Assembly (NCBI RefSeq): GCF_030283145.1
Contig: NZ_JASNWE010000001.1
Location: 742,690 to 806,689 of the forward strand
DNA length: 64,000 nucleotides
Direction: 5' to 3'
DNA from: Actinomadura xylanilytica
GTDB taxonomy: Bacteria > Actinomycetota > Actinomycetes > Streptosporangiales > Streptosporangiaceae
In this document: positions 1-8,847 of the stretch, one piece after another
Position numbering within the stretch: position 1 is the first letter of the stretch
How the letters are laid out: each line of letters opens with the position of its first letter
The notes under the pieces: generated by a model
The model's database searches: none
What the model was told of the DNA's origin: nothing
Seen by the model: the letters and a program-made list of their open reading frames with translations, nothing else
Made by a program: the position numbers and the translations under genes

Positions 1-121
1 GGCCTCCGCGCGTCACGGCCGGGCAAAGACTCCGCCGCGCCGGCCCCATGATCGGCCGCTCCGGGCGCGCGGCCGCCCGCAGCCGGGTAGGCCATGATCA
101 CTACCGGCTCGGGGAGGACCC

Positions 122-850
122 ATGGAAACGGCGCGCCTTCTGGCCGCGGCGGACGGCCCTTTGAAGATCAACTGGGCGGAGATGCCGACCTACAACACCA
201 TCATGGCGGTCGCGGCGGGCGCCGGGCTGCTCCTGGTGGTCGGCCTCGGCCGCCGCCTGGCCGGACGGGGCACCGTGCTGCACCCGGAGGGCTGGGCGCT
301 GGCCTTCGGCGTGCTCGGCCTGATCCTCACGCTGACCGGCCTGCACATGACGCTGACCTGGCCGCTGGCGGCGGGCGGCTTCCCGTTCGACAACATCATC
401 TTCGGTGAGCCCTCGCTGGCGTTCGGCGTGCTGATGCTCGCCGCGGCGCTGTTCCTGTGGCGGCGCGGCACGATCCTGGAGGAGCACCCCGACCGTCCCG
501 GCTACGTCGCCGGGATCGCCGGGCCGATGTCGATCTTCATCGTCGGGATGGGCCTGGCCTGCTTCGGCATCGCCGCCGCGGGCATCTGGTACGAGCTGTT
601 CGCCGCGCCCGAACAGGAGCCCATCTCGGGCCTGCTGGCCGACCATCCGATGATCGAGGCGACCTTCATCTCGGTGCTCTACGCCCTGGTCGGCGTGGGC
701 GCCGTGCTGTTCCCGGCCGCCCTCGGCGCCCCGCGCGGGCCGCTCGGGCGGGTGGTCGGGTTCTGCTGGGCGCTGGCCGGGCTGCTCTTCCTGATCTTCG
801 GCGCGCTCAACTACTTCACCCACATCGGGCTCATCGTCAACACGATGTGA
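122..850 (+). CDS. DUF981-family multi-pass membrane protein
   Basis: This 242-residue protein is mostly hydrophobic, with about six to seven membrane segments (for example near residues 25-43, 58-80, 93-112, 130-160 and 190-230) joined by short charged loops. The overall pattern resembles the DUF981 family of actinobacterial membrane proteins, whose biochemical role is unknown. The ATG at 122 follows a GGGGAGGACCC ribosome site, which supports the start. It stands alone, convergent with the small gene at 939-1244. Nothing in the sequence points to a substrate, so the family call is moderate and function is not assigned. Confidence 0.75.
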   Translation: METARLLAAADGPLKINWAEMPTYNTIMAVAAGAGLLLVVGLGRRLAGRGTVLHPEGWALAFGVLGLILTLTGLHMTLTWPLAAGGFPFDNIIFGEPSLAFGVLMLAAALFLWRRGTILEEHPDRPGYVAGIAGPMSIFIVGMGLACFGIAAAGIWYELFAAPEQEPISGLLADHPMIEATFISVLYALVGVGAVLFPAALGAPRGPLGRVVGFCWALAGLLFLIFGALNYFTHIGLIVNTM

Positions 851-938
851 GCGCCCCGGGCGCCGGCCGGCGCAGGCACCGGCCCGGCCGCACCCGGGGA
901 CGCAACGGCGGCAGCGCCGGATCAGGCTCTCTCCGCGG

Positions 939-1244
939 TCAGGCGGCCTTCCGGTCGGACACCGCGTAGGCGGCGCCGGCCGACAGCGCGGACACTCCGA
1001 GCACCGCCGGCCAGGGGCCGATCTTCTTGGCCAGCGGATGCGAGCCGCCGAAACCGCCGACGTAGACGGCCAGCAGGCCCGCCGCGCCCTTGGGGCCGGA
1101 GGTGCGCGCCCATTCCCGGGCGCAGTAGGCCCCGGCCGCGGCCAGGACCGCGCCGCCGAGCTCGCGGCGGCGGGTGAAGCGGGCCGTGGCGTAGCCGCCG
1201 ACGAGCCCTGCGGCGGCGACCGCCGCACTCGGGATCTTTACCAT
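939..1244 (-). CDS. Small hypothetical membrane protein
   Basis: A 101-residue protein rich in alanine and glycine, with two or three hydrophobic stretches (residues 4-22, 28-42 and 76-95) separated by basic segments such as RFTRRREL. The start chosen is the ATG at 1244; the reading frame stays open far upstream, but that part is the shadow of the divergent epimerase gene. It is transcribed away from the TIGR01777 epimerase, with only about 33 bp between the two start codons, so the two share a promoter region. The family is not recognised and no function is proposed. Confidence 0.6.
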   Translation of the reverse strand: MVKIPSAAVAAAGLVGGYATARFTRRRELGGAVLAAAGAYCAREWARTSGPKGAAGLLAVYVGGFGGSHPLAKKIGPWPAVLGVSALSAGAAYAVSDRKAA

Positions 1245-1277
1245 GATCGTGAGGCTATCGAACCGTAAGGTGAACCC

Positions 1278-2180
1278 ATGAAGGTGACGCTCACCGGCTC
1301 GTCCGGGCTCATCGGAACGGCTCTGGTCCGCGCCCTGCGCGCGGACGGGCACGAGGTCGTGCGGCTGGTCCGGCGCGACCCCGCCGGGCCGGACGAGGCG
1401 CGCTGGGACCCGTCCGGCGACGTCGACCCCGCCGCCCTCGACGGCGCCGACGCGGTGGTGCACCTCGCCGGGGCGGGCATCGGCGACAAGCGGTGGACGC
1501 CCGAGTACAAGCGGCGCATCCGCGACAGCCGGGTGCGGGGCACCCGGACCCTGGCCGCGGCGATCGCCGCGGCCGGCCGCCCGCCCGGCGTGCTGGTGTC
1601 GGGGTCGGCGGTCGGGTTCTACGGCGACACCGGCGACCGGGAGACCGACGAGGGCGCCCCGATGGGCGGCGGCTTCCTCGCCGGGCTGACCCGCGACTGG
1701 GAGGCCGCCGCCGCGCCCGCGGCCGAGGCGGGCGTCCGGGTCGTCCACCCGCGCACGGGCATCGTGCTCGCCGCGGGCGGCGGGATGCTCGGCAAGGTAC
1801 TGCCGCTGTTCCGGCTGGGCCTCGGCGGCAGGCTCGGCGACGGGCGGCAGTGGATGAGCTGGATCTCCCTCGCCGACCATGTCGCCGCGCTGCGCCACCT
1901 CATCGCGCACGATGTCGCGGGCCCGGTGAACCTGACCGCTCCCGAGCCGGTGACCAACCGGGACTTCACCCGCGCGATCGGACGGGCCGTGCACCGTCCC
2001 GCCGCGCTCGCCGTCCCGGGCTTCGCGCTCCGGGCCGCCCTGGGCGGCTTCGCCGATGAGGGCGCGCTGGTCAGCCAGCGGATCGTCCCGCGGCGGCTGG
2101 TCGAGGCCGGATTCACCTTCGCCCACCCCACGCTCGGCGCAGCGCTGGCGGCCGAGCTCGGCACGCCGCGGCAGGGCTGA
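1278..2180 (+). CDS. TIGR01777 family NAD(P)-binding epimerase
   Basis: The 300-residue protein is a Rossmann-fold extended SDR of the TIGR01777 (YfcH-like) family. It opens with the glycine-rich nucleotide motif TGSSGLIG (residues 6-13), carries the family signature around VSGSAVGFYGDTGD (about residues 108-121) and has the DUF1731-type C-terminal region ending near residue 295. Family members are called sugar-nucleotide epimerase-like, but their substrate is not established. The gene lies a little upstream of lipB, as its relative does in mycobacteria, so it belongs to the conserved lip/gln neighbourhood. Length is normal and nothing is broken. Confidence 0.88.
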   Translation: MKVTLTGSSGLIGTALVRALRADGHEVVRLVRRDPAGPDEARWDPSGDVDPAALDGADAVVHLAGAGIGDKRWTPEYKRRIRDSRVRGTRTLAAAIAAAGRPPGVLVSGSAVGFYGDTGDRETDEGAPMGGGFLAGLTRDWEAAAAPAAEAGVRVVHPRTGIVLAAGGGMLGKVLPLFRLGLGGRLGDGRQWMSWISLADHVAALRHLIAHDVAGPVNLTAPEPVTNRDFTRAIGRAVHRPAALAVPGFALRAALGGFADEGALVSQRIVPRRLVEAGFTFAHPTLGAALAAELGTPRQG

Positions 2181-2279
2181 GCCAAGAATCACCAAAACGG
2201 CGCCCGTCCGCGAACGGTGCCCGTACGGTGACGTTGCGACATCGGACCAAAGCCGGGAACCGCGCAGGAGGAGGACGAA

Positions 2280-3017
2280 GTGAGCACCGACGGACAGCCG
2301 CACATCCTCGCCATCGGCGGGGGGGCCTTCCTTCCGGACGACCGGTATGGCTTCTCGCCGAGCCCCCTGGTCCGGTACGCGCTCGACCTGACCGGCCAGG
2401 ACCGGCCCCGGATCTGCTTCCTGACCACGGCGGTGGGCGACGGCACCGAGCACATCGCCCGCGGCTACTCGGTGTTCTCGCAGCTCGACGCCGAGGTCAG
2501 CCACCTCGCGCTGTTCCCGATGCCGAACCACGCCGACATGCGGGCGCACCTGCTCTCCCAGGACCTGATCTATGTGGCCGGCGGCAGCGTCGCCAACCTG
2601 CTCGCGCTGTGGCGGCTGCACGGCCTCGACGTGATCCTGCGCGAGGCGTGGCAGGAGGGCGTGGTGCTGTCGGGGCAGAGCGCCGGCGCGCTGTGCTGGC
2701 ACGTGGGCGGCACCACCGACTCCTACGGCCCGGAGCTGCGCCCGCTGGGCGACGGCCTCGGCTTCCTGCCGTACTCGTGCGGGGTGCACTACGACAGCGA
2801 CCCGCAGCGCCGCCCGCTGCTCCAGCGGCTGGTCGGCGAGGGCGCGCTGCCCGGCGGGTATGCCGCCGACGAGTCGGCCGCCCTGCACTACGTGGGCACC
2901 GAGTTCGTGCAGGCCGTCGCCTACCGCAGGGAGGCCGGCGCCTACCGGGTCGAGCCGGACGGCCCCGGCACCGCCAAGGAGAACCGGATCGACCCCAGGC
3001 TGCTCGCCGCGCTGTGA
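2280..3017 (+). CDS. pepE: Peptidase E-like protein (family S51)
   Basis: A 245-residue class I glutamine-amidotransferase-like protein of peptidase family S51, which cleaves dipeptides with N-terminal aspartate or related substrates in the cytoplasm. The nucleophile elbow is SGQSAGALCW, with the central serine near residue 140, and it follows the conserved AGGSVANLLALW segment (about residues 100-111). The GTG start at 2280 is preceded by a strong AGGAGGAGG ribosome site. lipB begins only 16 bp downstream, so the two genes are probably cotranscribed, although no functional tie to lipoate is apparent. The family is clear; the exact peptide specificity is not. Confidence 0.82.
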   Translation: MSTDGQPHILAIGGGAFLPDDRYGFSPSPLVRYALDLTGQDRPRICFLTTAVGDGTEHIARGYSVFSQLDAEVSHLALFPMPNHADMRAHLLSQDLIYVAGGSVANLLALWRLHGLDVILREAWQEGVVLSGQSAGALCWHVGGTTDSYGPELRPLGDGLGFLPYSCGVHYDSDPQRRPLLQRLVGEGALPGGYAADESAALHYVGTEFVQAVAYRREAGAYRVEPDGPGTAKENRIDPRLLAAL

Positions 3018-3033
3018 GGCATAGGCTGGCGGC

Positions 3034-3771
3034 GTGAGCGAACTGGACGTACGCGAAGCCGACGCGACCACCGAGCGCCCCCCCGGCCAGAGCATCGAGC
3101 AACTCGTCGTCGTGCACGCCGGCTTCGGCGCCGCGGCCGTGCCCTACGAGGCCGGCTGGGAGCTCCAGCGGCGCACCCACGCGCGCCGGGCGGACGACGA
3201 GATCCCCGACACCGTGCTGCTGATGGAGCACGAGGCGGTCTACAGCGCGGGCAAGCGCACCGGGGCCCAGGACCGGCCGTTCGGCGACCCGGGCGCGCCG
3301 GTGATCGACGTGGACCGCGGCGGGAAGATCACCTGGCACGGTCCCGGGCAGCTGACCGGCTACCCCATCGTGCGGCTGCCGGACCCGGTGGACGTGGTCG
3401 CCTACGTCCGGCTGCTGGAGCGCATGATGATGGAGGTCTGCGCCGGGTTCGGGCTGGAGACCACCCTGGTCGAGGGGCACAGCGGCCTCTGGGTGGCCGG
3501 GTCCCCCGACCGCAAGATCGGCTCGATCGGGATCCGGGTCTCGCGCGGCGTGACGATGCACGGCTTCCAGCTCAACTGCGACTGCGACCTGGGATGGTTC
3601 GACCGGATCGTGCCCTGCGGGATCCCGGACGTCGGCTCGACCAGCCTGTCCGCCGAGCTGGGCCGTCCGGTCACCGTCGCCGAGGTCACGCCCCTGGTCG
3701 AGCAGGGTCTGGCCACGGTGCTGGGCGGACGCGAGATGTTCCACCGCACCATCGCGCAGCTCGGCGTCTGA
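3034..3771 (+). CDS. lipB: Lipoyl(octanoyl) transferase LipB
   Basis: LipB moves the octanoyl chain from acyl-carrier protein onto the lipoyl domains of 2-oxoacid dehydrogenases and the glycine cleavage H protein. The 245-residue product has the family hallmarks: RGGKITWHGPGQLTGYPIV (about residues 90-108), the lysine of RKIGSIGIRV and the thioester-forming cysteine in IVPCGIPDVGS. The chosen GTG start follows the end of pepE by 16 bp; the first 20 residues are poorly conserved and the true start could lie slightly downstream. lipA lies about 830 bp further on, separated by an oppositely oriented DUF1877 gene, a departure from the usual adjacent pair. Confidence 0.95.
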   Translation: MSELDVREADATTERPPGQSIEQLVVVHAGFGAAAVPYEAGWELQRRTHARRADDEIPDTVLLMEHEAVYSAGKRTGAQDRPFGDPGAPVIDVDRGGKITWHGPGQLTGYPIVRLPDPVDVVAYVRLLERMMMEVCAGFGLETTLVEGHSGLWVAGSPDRKIGSIGIRVSRGVTMHGFQLNCDCDLGWFDRIVPCGIPDVGSTSLSAELGRPVTVAEVTPLVEQGLATVLGGREMFHRTIAQLGV

Positions 3772-3801
3772 CCGGACGGCCGCGACGCGGAACATTCCGG
3801 G

Positions 3802-3835
3802 CGTACGCCCCGTACAGGACTGTTCGGGGCGTACG
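3802..3835. terminator. Long hairpin between convergent lipB and DUF1877 gene
   Basis: An 11-bp perfect inverted repeat, CGTACGCCCCG at 3802-3812 and its complement at 3825-3835, encloses a 12-base loop that itself holds a short ACAG/CTGT complement. It lies in the 117-bp gap between two converging genes, where a bidirectional terminator is expected. There is no clear T-tract on either side, so termination is inferred from position and stem strength only. Confidence 0.5.
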
Positions 3836-3888
3836 GGCTGCACGGGACGTCGGGGCCGCACGGGACTGTACGGGGCGCCAGGGGACGC

Positions 3889-4398
3889 TCAGCGCACCTC
3901 GGCCATCACCTTGTAGATGGCCTGCCCCTCGGTGGCGGCGTCGGCGAACAGCCTCGTCAGGGCCGCGTAGGCGGGCGCCAGGACCCGGTCGAGCGCCCCG
4001 CCGCCGAGGCCGCCGACGCCCTCGACTCCGGCGGCGTCCATCGCCGCCGGGTCGAACCTCCCGGCGATCCCCCCGAACGGGGTGCCGGCCAGATGGTCGG
4101 CCGCGGGCTTGACCCGGTCGGGCGCCAGGTAGATCACGTCCATGCCGAGCTCGTCGGCGCCGTCCTCGGTGAGCAGCCGCCCGCCGCAGACCACGTCGGC
4201 CTCGGGCTGCCGCCCGTCCCACGGGTCGCCGGTGATCAGGAAGTGCAGCGGCTGCCACGCGCCGCCGAGGTCCAGGACCTCGCCGGCGGGCCGCCGCCGC
4301 CAGCCGCCGTCGCCGAAGACCCGGCGGGCGATCCGGCCCGGATCCGCCTCCCCCTCCAGCACGGACGGCACCCTGAGGTACGACATTGCCAGACCCAC
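3889..4398 (-). CDS. DUF1877 family protein
   Basis: A 169-residue soluble protein of the DUF1877 family. The diagnostic block is LDLGGAWQPLHFLITG (about residues 43-58), followed by the family's downstream GMDVIYL segment. The GTG at 4398 is chosen because an AGGAGG ribosome site lies six bases upstream; a longer ATG form from 4449 has no such site. DUF1877 proteins have no established activity. The gene points against its neighbours and splits lipB from lipA, so it looks like a later insertion into the lipoate block. Nothing in its base composition sets it apart. Confidence 0.8.
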   Translation of the reverse strand: MGLAMSYLRVPSVLEGEADPGRIARRVFGDGGWRRRPAGEVLDLGGAWQPLHFLITGDPWDGRQPEADVVCGGRLLTEDGADELGMDVIYLAPDRVKPAADHLAGTPFGGIAGRFDPAAMDAAGVEGVGGLGGGALDRVLAPAYAALTRLFADAATEGQAIYKVMAEVR

Positions 4399-4599
4399 GG
4401 TGGTCCTCCTGCACAAAAAAACGGGTGATGCGCGACGACAGGGAGTCACCTTAAGAGATCTCCTGCGTCAGAAGGTGGAAATGCGGGAAACGGCACGCCG
4501 GACGCCGTTCCGTCCCCGGCCGTGCCCGGCCGTACCCGGCCGTCCCGGGCCGTCCTGGGCGCGGTTCCGACACCGATGATCGGGACGTACCCTGGACTC

Positions 4600-5529
4600 G
4601 TGACTACGGTGACACCTGAGGGGCGCAAGCTCCTGCGCGTTGAGGCCCGCAACAGCCAGACCCCGATCGAGCGCAAGCCCGAATGGATCAAGACCCGGCT
4701 GAAGATGGGCCCGCAGTACCGCGAGCTCGTCCAGCTGGTCAAGACCGAGGGCCTGCACACGGTGTGCCAGGAGGCCGGCTGTCCCAACATCTACGAATGT
4801 TGGGAGGACCGCGAGGCGACCTTCCTCATCGGCGGCGACCAGTGCACCCGGCGCTGCGACTTCTGCCAGATCGACACCGGCAAGCCCGCGGCGCTCGACC
4901 GCGACGAGCCGCGCCGGGTGGCCGAGTCGGTCACCACGATGGGGCTGAAGTACGCCACGATCACCGGCGTCGCGCGCGACGACCTCGAGGACGGCGGCGC
5001 GTGGCTGTACGCCGAGACCGTCCGGCAGATCCACGCGGCGGTGCCCGGCTGCGGCGTCGAGCTGCTGATCCCCGACTTCAACGCGGTGCCCGCGCAGCTC
5101 GCCGAGGTGTTCGGGTCGCGTCCCGAGGTGCTGGCGCACAACGTGGAGACGGTGCCGCGGATCTTCAAGCGGATCCGCCCCGGGTTCCGGTACGAGCGGT
5201 CGCTGGAGGTCATCACCCGGGCCCGCGAGGACGGCCTGGTGACCAAGTCCAACCTGATCCTCGGCATGGGCGAGACCCGCGAGGAGGTCTCCCAGGCGCT
5301 GCGCGACCTGCACGGGGCCGGCTGCGAGCTGATCACCATCACCCAGTACCTGCGGCCGAGCCCGCGGCACCACCCGGTGGAGCGGTGGGTCAAGCCCGAG
5401 GAGTTCGTCGAGCTGTCGGCCGAGGCCGAGGAGATCGGGTTCACCGGCGTCATGTCCGGTCCGCTGGTGCGTTCCAGCTACCGCGCGGGCCGGCTCTACC
5501 GGCAGGCGATCGAGGCCCGGCAGGGGTGA
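4600..5529 (+). CDS. lipA: Lipoyl synthase LipA
   Basis: LipA is the radical-SAM enzyme that inserts two sulfur atoms into protein-bound octanoyl chains to finish the lipoyl cofactor. Both clusters are visible: the auxiliary cluster motif [12 protein letters not shown] (C-x4-C-x5-C) and the radical-SAM motif CTRRCDFC. The C-terminal RSSY motif, which supplies the fourth ligand of the auxiliary cluster, is present as VRSSYRAG. The GTG at 4600 gives 309 residues and begins with the usual actinobacterial [18 protein letters not shown] start; the ATG at 4522 would add an unlikely basic tail. It is followed 36 bp later by the DUF4191 gene that usually accompanies lipA. Confidence 0.96.
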   Translation: MTTVTPEGRKLLRVEARNSQTPIERKPEWIKTRLKMGPQYRELVQLVKTEGLHTVCQEAGCPNIYECWEDREATFLIGGDQCTRRCDFCQIDTGKPAALDRDEPRRVAESVTTMGLKYATITGVARDDLEDGGAWLYAETVRQIHAAVPGCGVELLIPDFNAVPAQLAEVFGSRPEVLAHNVETVPRIFKRIRPGFRYERSLEVITRAREDGLVTKSNLILGMGETREEVSQALRDLHGAGCELITITQYLRPSPRHHPVERWVKPEEFVELSAEAEEIGFTGVMSGPLVRSSYRAGRLYRQAIEARQG

Positions 5530-5565
5530 CCGTTCGAGGGGTGCGGCACGACTATCCTTGAGGGC

Positions 5566-6261
5566 ATGTCGAAAAAGCCCACGGACGGTGCCCAGGAGCG
5601 TCCGGGCCGCCTCAAGCAGATCCGCATGGTCGCCCAGGTGCTCCGCCAGGCCGACCCGAAGGCCCTACCGATCGTCTTCGCCTCGGCGCTCGGCACCCTG
5701 GTCGTCGTCGTCCTCATCGGGTTCCTCATCGGCCAGCCGTGGTTCTTCATCCCGCTGGGCGTGCTGGCCGCCGCCGCGGTAGGCATGATCATATTCGGTC
5801 AGCTGGCGCAGCGCGCGCAGTACAAGGCGATCGCCGGCCAGCCCGGCGCCGCCGCGGCCATCCTGAAGAACATGCGCGGCGGCTGGACGGTCACCGAGGC
5901 CGTGAGCGGCAACCGCAACCTCGACATGGTGCACCGCGCCGTGGGCCGCGCCGGGGTGGTGCTGGTCTCGGAGGGTCCGCGCAACCGCGTCGGCCCGCTG
6001 CTCGGCGCCGAGAAGAAGCGCATCTCCCGCGCCGCCCAGCAGGTCCCGATCTACGACGTGCAGGTCGGCGAGGACGAGGGCCAGGTCCCGGTCGGCAAGC
6101 TTCAGCGGCACCTGATGAAGCTGCCGCGCAACCTCTCCAAGGGGCAGGTCTCCGAGCTGAACGACCGGCTCCAGGCGCTCCCCCGGTCGATGCAGATGCC
6201 CAAGGGCCCGATGCCCAAGGGCGCCCGGATGCCCAAGGGCCCCAAGCCCAAGACGCGCTGA
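5566..6261 (+). CDS. DUF4191 membrane protein, lipA partner
   Basis: A 231-residue protein with two adjacent membrane segments (about residues 37-56 and 61-79) followed by a cytoplasmic domain, matching DUF4191. Its place directly after lipA is conserved across actinobacteria (Rv2219 in M. tuberculosis), which hints at a shared process, but no activity is known. The extreme C-terminus is unusual: three near-repeats of MPKGP/MPKGA over residues 211-226, ending in a basic PKPKTR tail. Such a Pro/Lys/Gly tail could be a flexible nucleic-acid or protein tether. Cotranscription with lipA is likely because the gap is only 36 bp. Confidence 0.85.
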   Translation: MSKKPTDGAQERPGRLKQIRMVAQVLRQADPKALPIVFASALGTLVVVVLIGFLIGQPWFFIPLGVLAAAAVGMIIFGQLAQRAQYKAIAGQPGAAAAILKNMRGGWTVTEAVSGNRNLDMVHRAVGRAGVVLVSEGPRNRVGPLLGAEKKRISRAAQQVPIYDVQVGEDEGQVPVGKLQRHLMKLPRNLSKGQVSELNDRLQALPRSMQMPKGPMPKGARMPKGPKPKTR

Positions 6262-6306
6262 CCCCGTCCGGCCGAGCGACACGAACGGCCCGGCACGAAA
6301 GCACGA

Positions 6307-6330
6307 AGAGCGCCCCCTCGGGGGCGCTCT
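6307..6330. terminator. Hairpin terminator between DUF4191 gene and RDD gene
   Basis: A 10-bp perfect stem, AGAGCGCCCC at 6307-6316 with its complement at 6321-6330, closes a four-base CTCG loop. It lies midway between two converging genes and is followed by CGCGTTT, so it could serve both directions. Confidence 0.7.
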
Positions 6331-6355
6331 CGCGTTTCCGGCGCGGCCGGTCCGG

Positions 6356-6844
6356 CTAGATGCTCACCACGACCGTGTTGGCGGCCCGGTCGTGCATGCC
6401 CCGGTAGTCGCGGTCCCAGATCAGCGCGGGGACGATCACGAGCAGCAGGAGCGTCCGGGCCAGGCTCCAGCCGAGCCCGACCGGGCGGCCGTCCAGCCGG
6501 GCCACCCGGATGCCGCTCAGCCGTTTGCCGATGGTGGTGCCGAGAAGCCCGATCAGCAGCCACGCCTGGATCCCGAAGATGATCAGCGTCCACATGCTGC
6601 GCTGCGGTGCCGACCAGTCGAAGGAGCGCGCCAGCAGGCTGGCCACCAGCATCGACAGCCCCCAGTCGAGGAACAGCGCGACCAGGCGGCGGCCGTATCC
6701 GGCCACCGCGCCGCTGCCCGCGTCGGGAAGGCCGAGACGGCCGCCCGGCTTGCCGAGATCGACTCCCGAGGCGGAGCGGGCCCCGCTCAGCCACGTCTGA
6801 GTCCACCGCGTACCGCCGGCCTGCCGCTCTCCGCCACCGCTCAT
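6356..6844 (-). CDS. RDD family membrane protein
   Basis: A 162-residue protein with an RDD domain. After a polar 50-residue N-terminus there are three hydrophobic segments (about residues 52-72, 85-103 and 120-140). The family's conserved residues are seen in YGRRLVALFLDW at the first helix and in TTIGKRLSGIRV, with the final DRDYRGMHDRAANT block. RDD proteins are membrane proteins of uncertain transport or ion-related function. The ATG at 6844 is taken as the start; the open frame upstream runs into the glnA promoter. A relative holds the same position next to glnA in other actinobacteria. Confidence 0.82.
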   Translation of the reverse strand: MSGGGERQAGGTRWTQTWLSGARSASGVDLGKPGGRLGLPDAGSGAVAGYGRRLVALFLDWGLSMLVASLLARSFDWSAPQRSMWTLIIFGIQAWLLIGLLGTTIGKRLSGIRVARLDGRPVGLGWSLARTLLLLVIVPALIWDRDYRGMHDRAANTVVVSI

Positions 6845-6967
6845 GCCCTCTACGCTATCTCCTCGCCTCAGGGGTTCCGACTCGGCATACCGGGGCAGAA
6901 GGGGAGGTGGCACGGGAGCACGCCTCACCCCCGGTCCCAGTCCACTGTGCGTCGCCGATAGTGATGC

Positions 6968-7005
6968 GTAACACAGGCGAAACACATGGGACATGGCCGG
7001 GAAAT
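6968..7005 (+). promoter_or_regulatory. GlnR operator upstream of glnA
   Basis: The sequence reads GTAAC at 6968-6972, six bases, GAAAC at 6979-6983, six bases, GACAT at 6990-6994, six bases, GAAAT at 7001-7005. This is the published GlnR pattern gTnAc-n6-GaAAc repeated twice: the first pair is perfect and the second weaker. It ends 47 bp before the glnA start codon, as expected for nitrogen control of glutamine synthetase by the OmpR-like regulator GlnR. The regulator gene itself is not in this window. Confidence 0.8.
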
Positions 7006-7051
7006 GGCCGCCCCGTAGCGTTTTTTGCTAAATGCGCCCGAAGGAGGCTGG

Positions 7052-8476
7052 ATGTTCAGCAGCGCCGAAGAGGTCCTGAGCTACATCAGGAACGAAGGTG
7101 TGCGATTCGTCGACTGCCGGTTCGTGGACCTGCCCGGGAAGATGCAGCACTTCACGTTCCCCGTCGAGAGCTTCGGCGAGAGCGTCTTCACCGAGGGGCT
7201 GATGTTCGACGGTTCGTCGGTCCGCGGGTTCCAGGAGATCCACGAATCGGACATGCTCCTGCTGCCCGACCCGTCGACGGCCGTGCTCGACCCGTTCCGG
7301 CAGCACAAGACGCTCAACATGAACTTCTTCGTGCACGACCCGCTGACGGGCGAGCCCTACAGCCGCGATCCCCGCAACGTGGCCAAGAAGGCCCAGGACT
7401 ACCTGCGCGGCACCGGCATCGCCGACACCGTCTACGTGGGGCCCGAGGCCGAGTTCTACATCTTCGACGACGTGCGCTTCGAGACCAGGCAGAACGCCGG
7501 CTACTACTACCTCGACTCGATCGAGGGCGCGTGGAACACCGGGCGCGAGGAGGAGGGCGGCAACCTCGGCGCCAAGCCCCCCTACAAGGGCGGCTACTTC
7601 CCCGTCCCCCCGATGGACCACTACACCGACCTGCGCTCGGAGATGGTGTCCCAGCTCCTGGAGTCGGGCATCCACGTCGAGATGCAGCACCACGAGGTCG
7701 GCACCGCCGGCCAGGCCGAGATCGACTTCCGCTTCGACACGCTGCTGAAGACGGCCGACCAGCTCCAGCTCTACAAGTACATCGTCAAGAACGTGGCGCG
7801 CGCCAACGGCAAGACCGTGACGTTCATGCCCAAGCCGATCTTCGGTGACAACGGCTCGGGCATGCACGTGCACCAGTCCCTGTGGAAGGACGGCTCGCCG
7901 CTGTTCTACGACGAGGTCGGCTACGCCGGCCTGTCCGACGACGCCCGCTACTACATCGGCGGCCTGCTCCGGCACGCGCCGTCCCTGCTGGCCTTCACCA
8001 ACCCGACGGTGAACTCCTACCACCGCCTGGTCCCGGGATACGAGGCGCCGGTCAACCTGGTCTACTCCCAGCGCAACCGGTCGGCCTGCATCCGCATCCC
8101 GATCACCGGCTCCAATCCGAAGGCCAAGCGGGTCGAGTTCCGCGTCCCGGACCCGTCCTGCAACCCCTACCTGGCCTTCTCCGCGATGCTGATGGCCGGC
8201 CTGGACGGCATCAAGAACAAGATCGAGCCCGCCGAGCCGGTCGACAAGGACCTCTACGAGCTGCCGCCCGAGGAGGCCCGCGCCATCCCGCAGGTGCCCG
8301 GCTCCCTGGAGGACGTCCTGGCCGCCCTGGAGGCCGACCACGACTACCTCCTCGAGGGCGGCGTCTTCACGCCCGACCTGATCGAGACGTGGATCGCGAT
8401 GAAGCGCGAGTTCGAGATCGACCCGATCCGCCTCCGCCCGCACCCCCACGAGTTCGAGCTCTACTACGACATCTGA
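7052..8476 (+). CDS. glnA: Type I glutamine synthetase GlnA
   Basis: GlnA condenses glutamate and ammonia at the cost of ATP, the main route of ammonia assimilation. The 474-residue length is typical of GSI-beta. Visible signatures are [10 protein letters not shown] near residue 51, the metal and substrate segment [24 protein letters not shown], the ATP-site [16 protein letters not shown] and [17 protein letters not shown]. The adenylylation loop is [12 protein letters not shown] with Tyr402, the residue GlnE modifies. The ATG at 7052 is preceded by GAAGGAGGCTGG, a strong ribosome site; the upstream ATG at 7025 is rejected. Regulation by GlnR is indicated by the operator at 6968-7005, and glnE lies 12 kb downstream. 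Confidence 0.97.
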   Translation: MFSSAEEVLSYIRNEGVRFVDCRFVDLPGKMQHFTFPVESFGESVFTEGLMFDGSSVRGFQEIHESDMLLLPDPSTAVLDPFRQHKTLNMNFFVHDPLTGEPYSRDPRNVAKKAQDYLRGTGIADTVYVGPEAEFYIFDDVRFETRQNAGYYYLDSIEGAWNTGREEEGGNLGAKPPYKGGYFPVPPMDHYTDLRSEMVSQLLESGIHVEMQHHEVGTAGQAEIDFRFDTLLKTADQLQLYKYIVKNVARANGKTVTFMPKPIFGDNGSGMHVHQSLWKDGSPLFYDEVGYAGLSDDARYYIGGLLRHAPSLLAFTNPTVNSYHRLVPGYEAPVNLVYSQRNRSACIRIPITGSNPKAKRVEFRVPDPSCNPYLAFSAMLMAGLDGIKNKIEPAEPVDKDLYELPPEEARAIPQVPGSLEDVLAALEADHDYLLEGGVFTPDLIETWIAMKREFEIDPIRLRPHPHEFELYYDI

Positions 8477-8602
8477 TGTCCGCGATTTCGCGGCCTGGGC
8501 GCAGATCACGATCCGCGCTCTGACCAGCAAAAATGCCTCACGCACCATCACGCGGGATCACGCACGTTCACGGGTCGATGTGCCCTCGATGTGCCCCGCG
8601 TG

Positions 8603-8847
8603 ATGCTGCGTGAAGGTGGCAAGCGAATTCGGGATGTGGCCGAGCGGCTGCTGCCGCTGATGCGCGCGTCGGGGCTGTTCGGCGTCGGCGACGAGACCGA
8701 GTTGCCCAACCTGCGGACGGCGGCCTGCGGATCGTGGTGGAGGTGACTGCGGCGGGGCCGACCACCCGCGTGACCGCCGAGCCGCAGGTCCCGGGAGCGG
8801 CTCGCCCGGTGCCGCATGGCAGGAGACGCCCCCGCCTGACCCCGTAG
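8603..8847 (+). pseudogene. Possible frameshifted gene remnant
   Basis: Two plus-strand reading frames join into one protein-like sequence. The first (8603-8746) reads MLREGGKRIRDVAERLLP and on to ETELPNLRT. The second (from about 8716 to the stop at 8845-8847) reads DGGLRIVVEVTAAGPTTRV and on. The switch is at the GACGGCG-like stretch near 8715, where a short deletion would explain it. The amphipathic helix and following beta-like stretch look like coding sequence, but the family is not recognised and the upstream part is absent. It sits at the left edge of the decayed region after glnA. Confidence is low because short GC-rich frames can look protein-like by chance. Confidence 0.3.
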
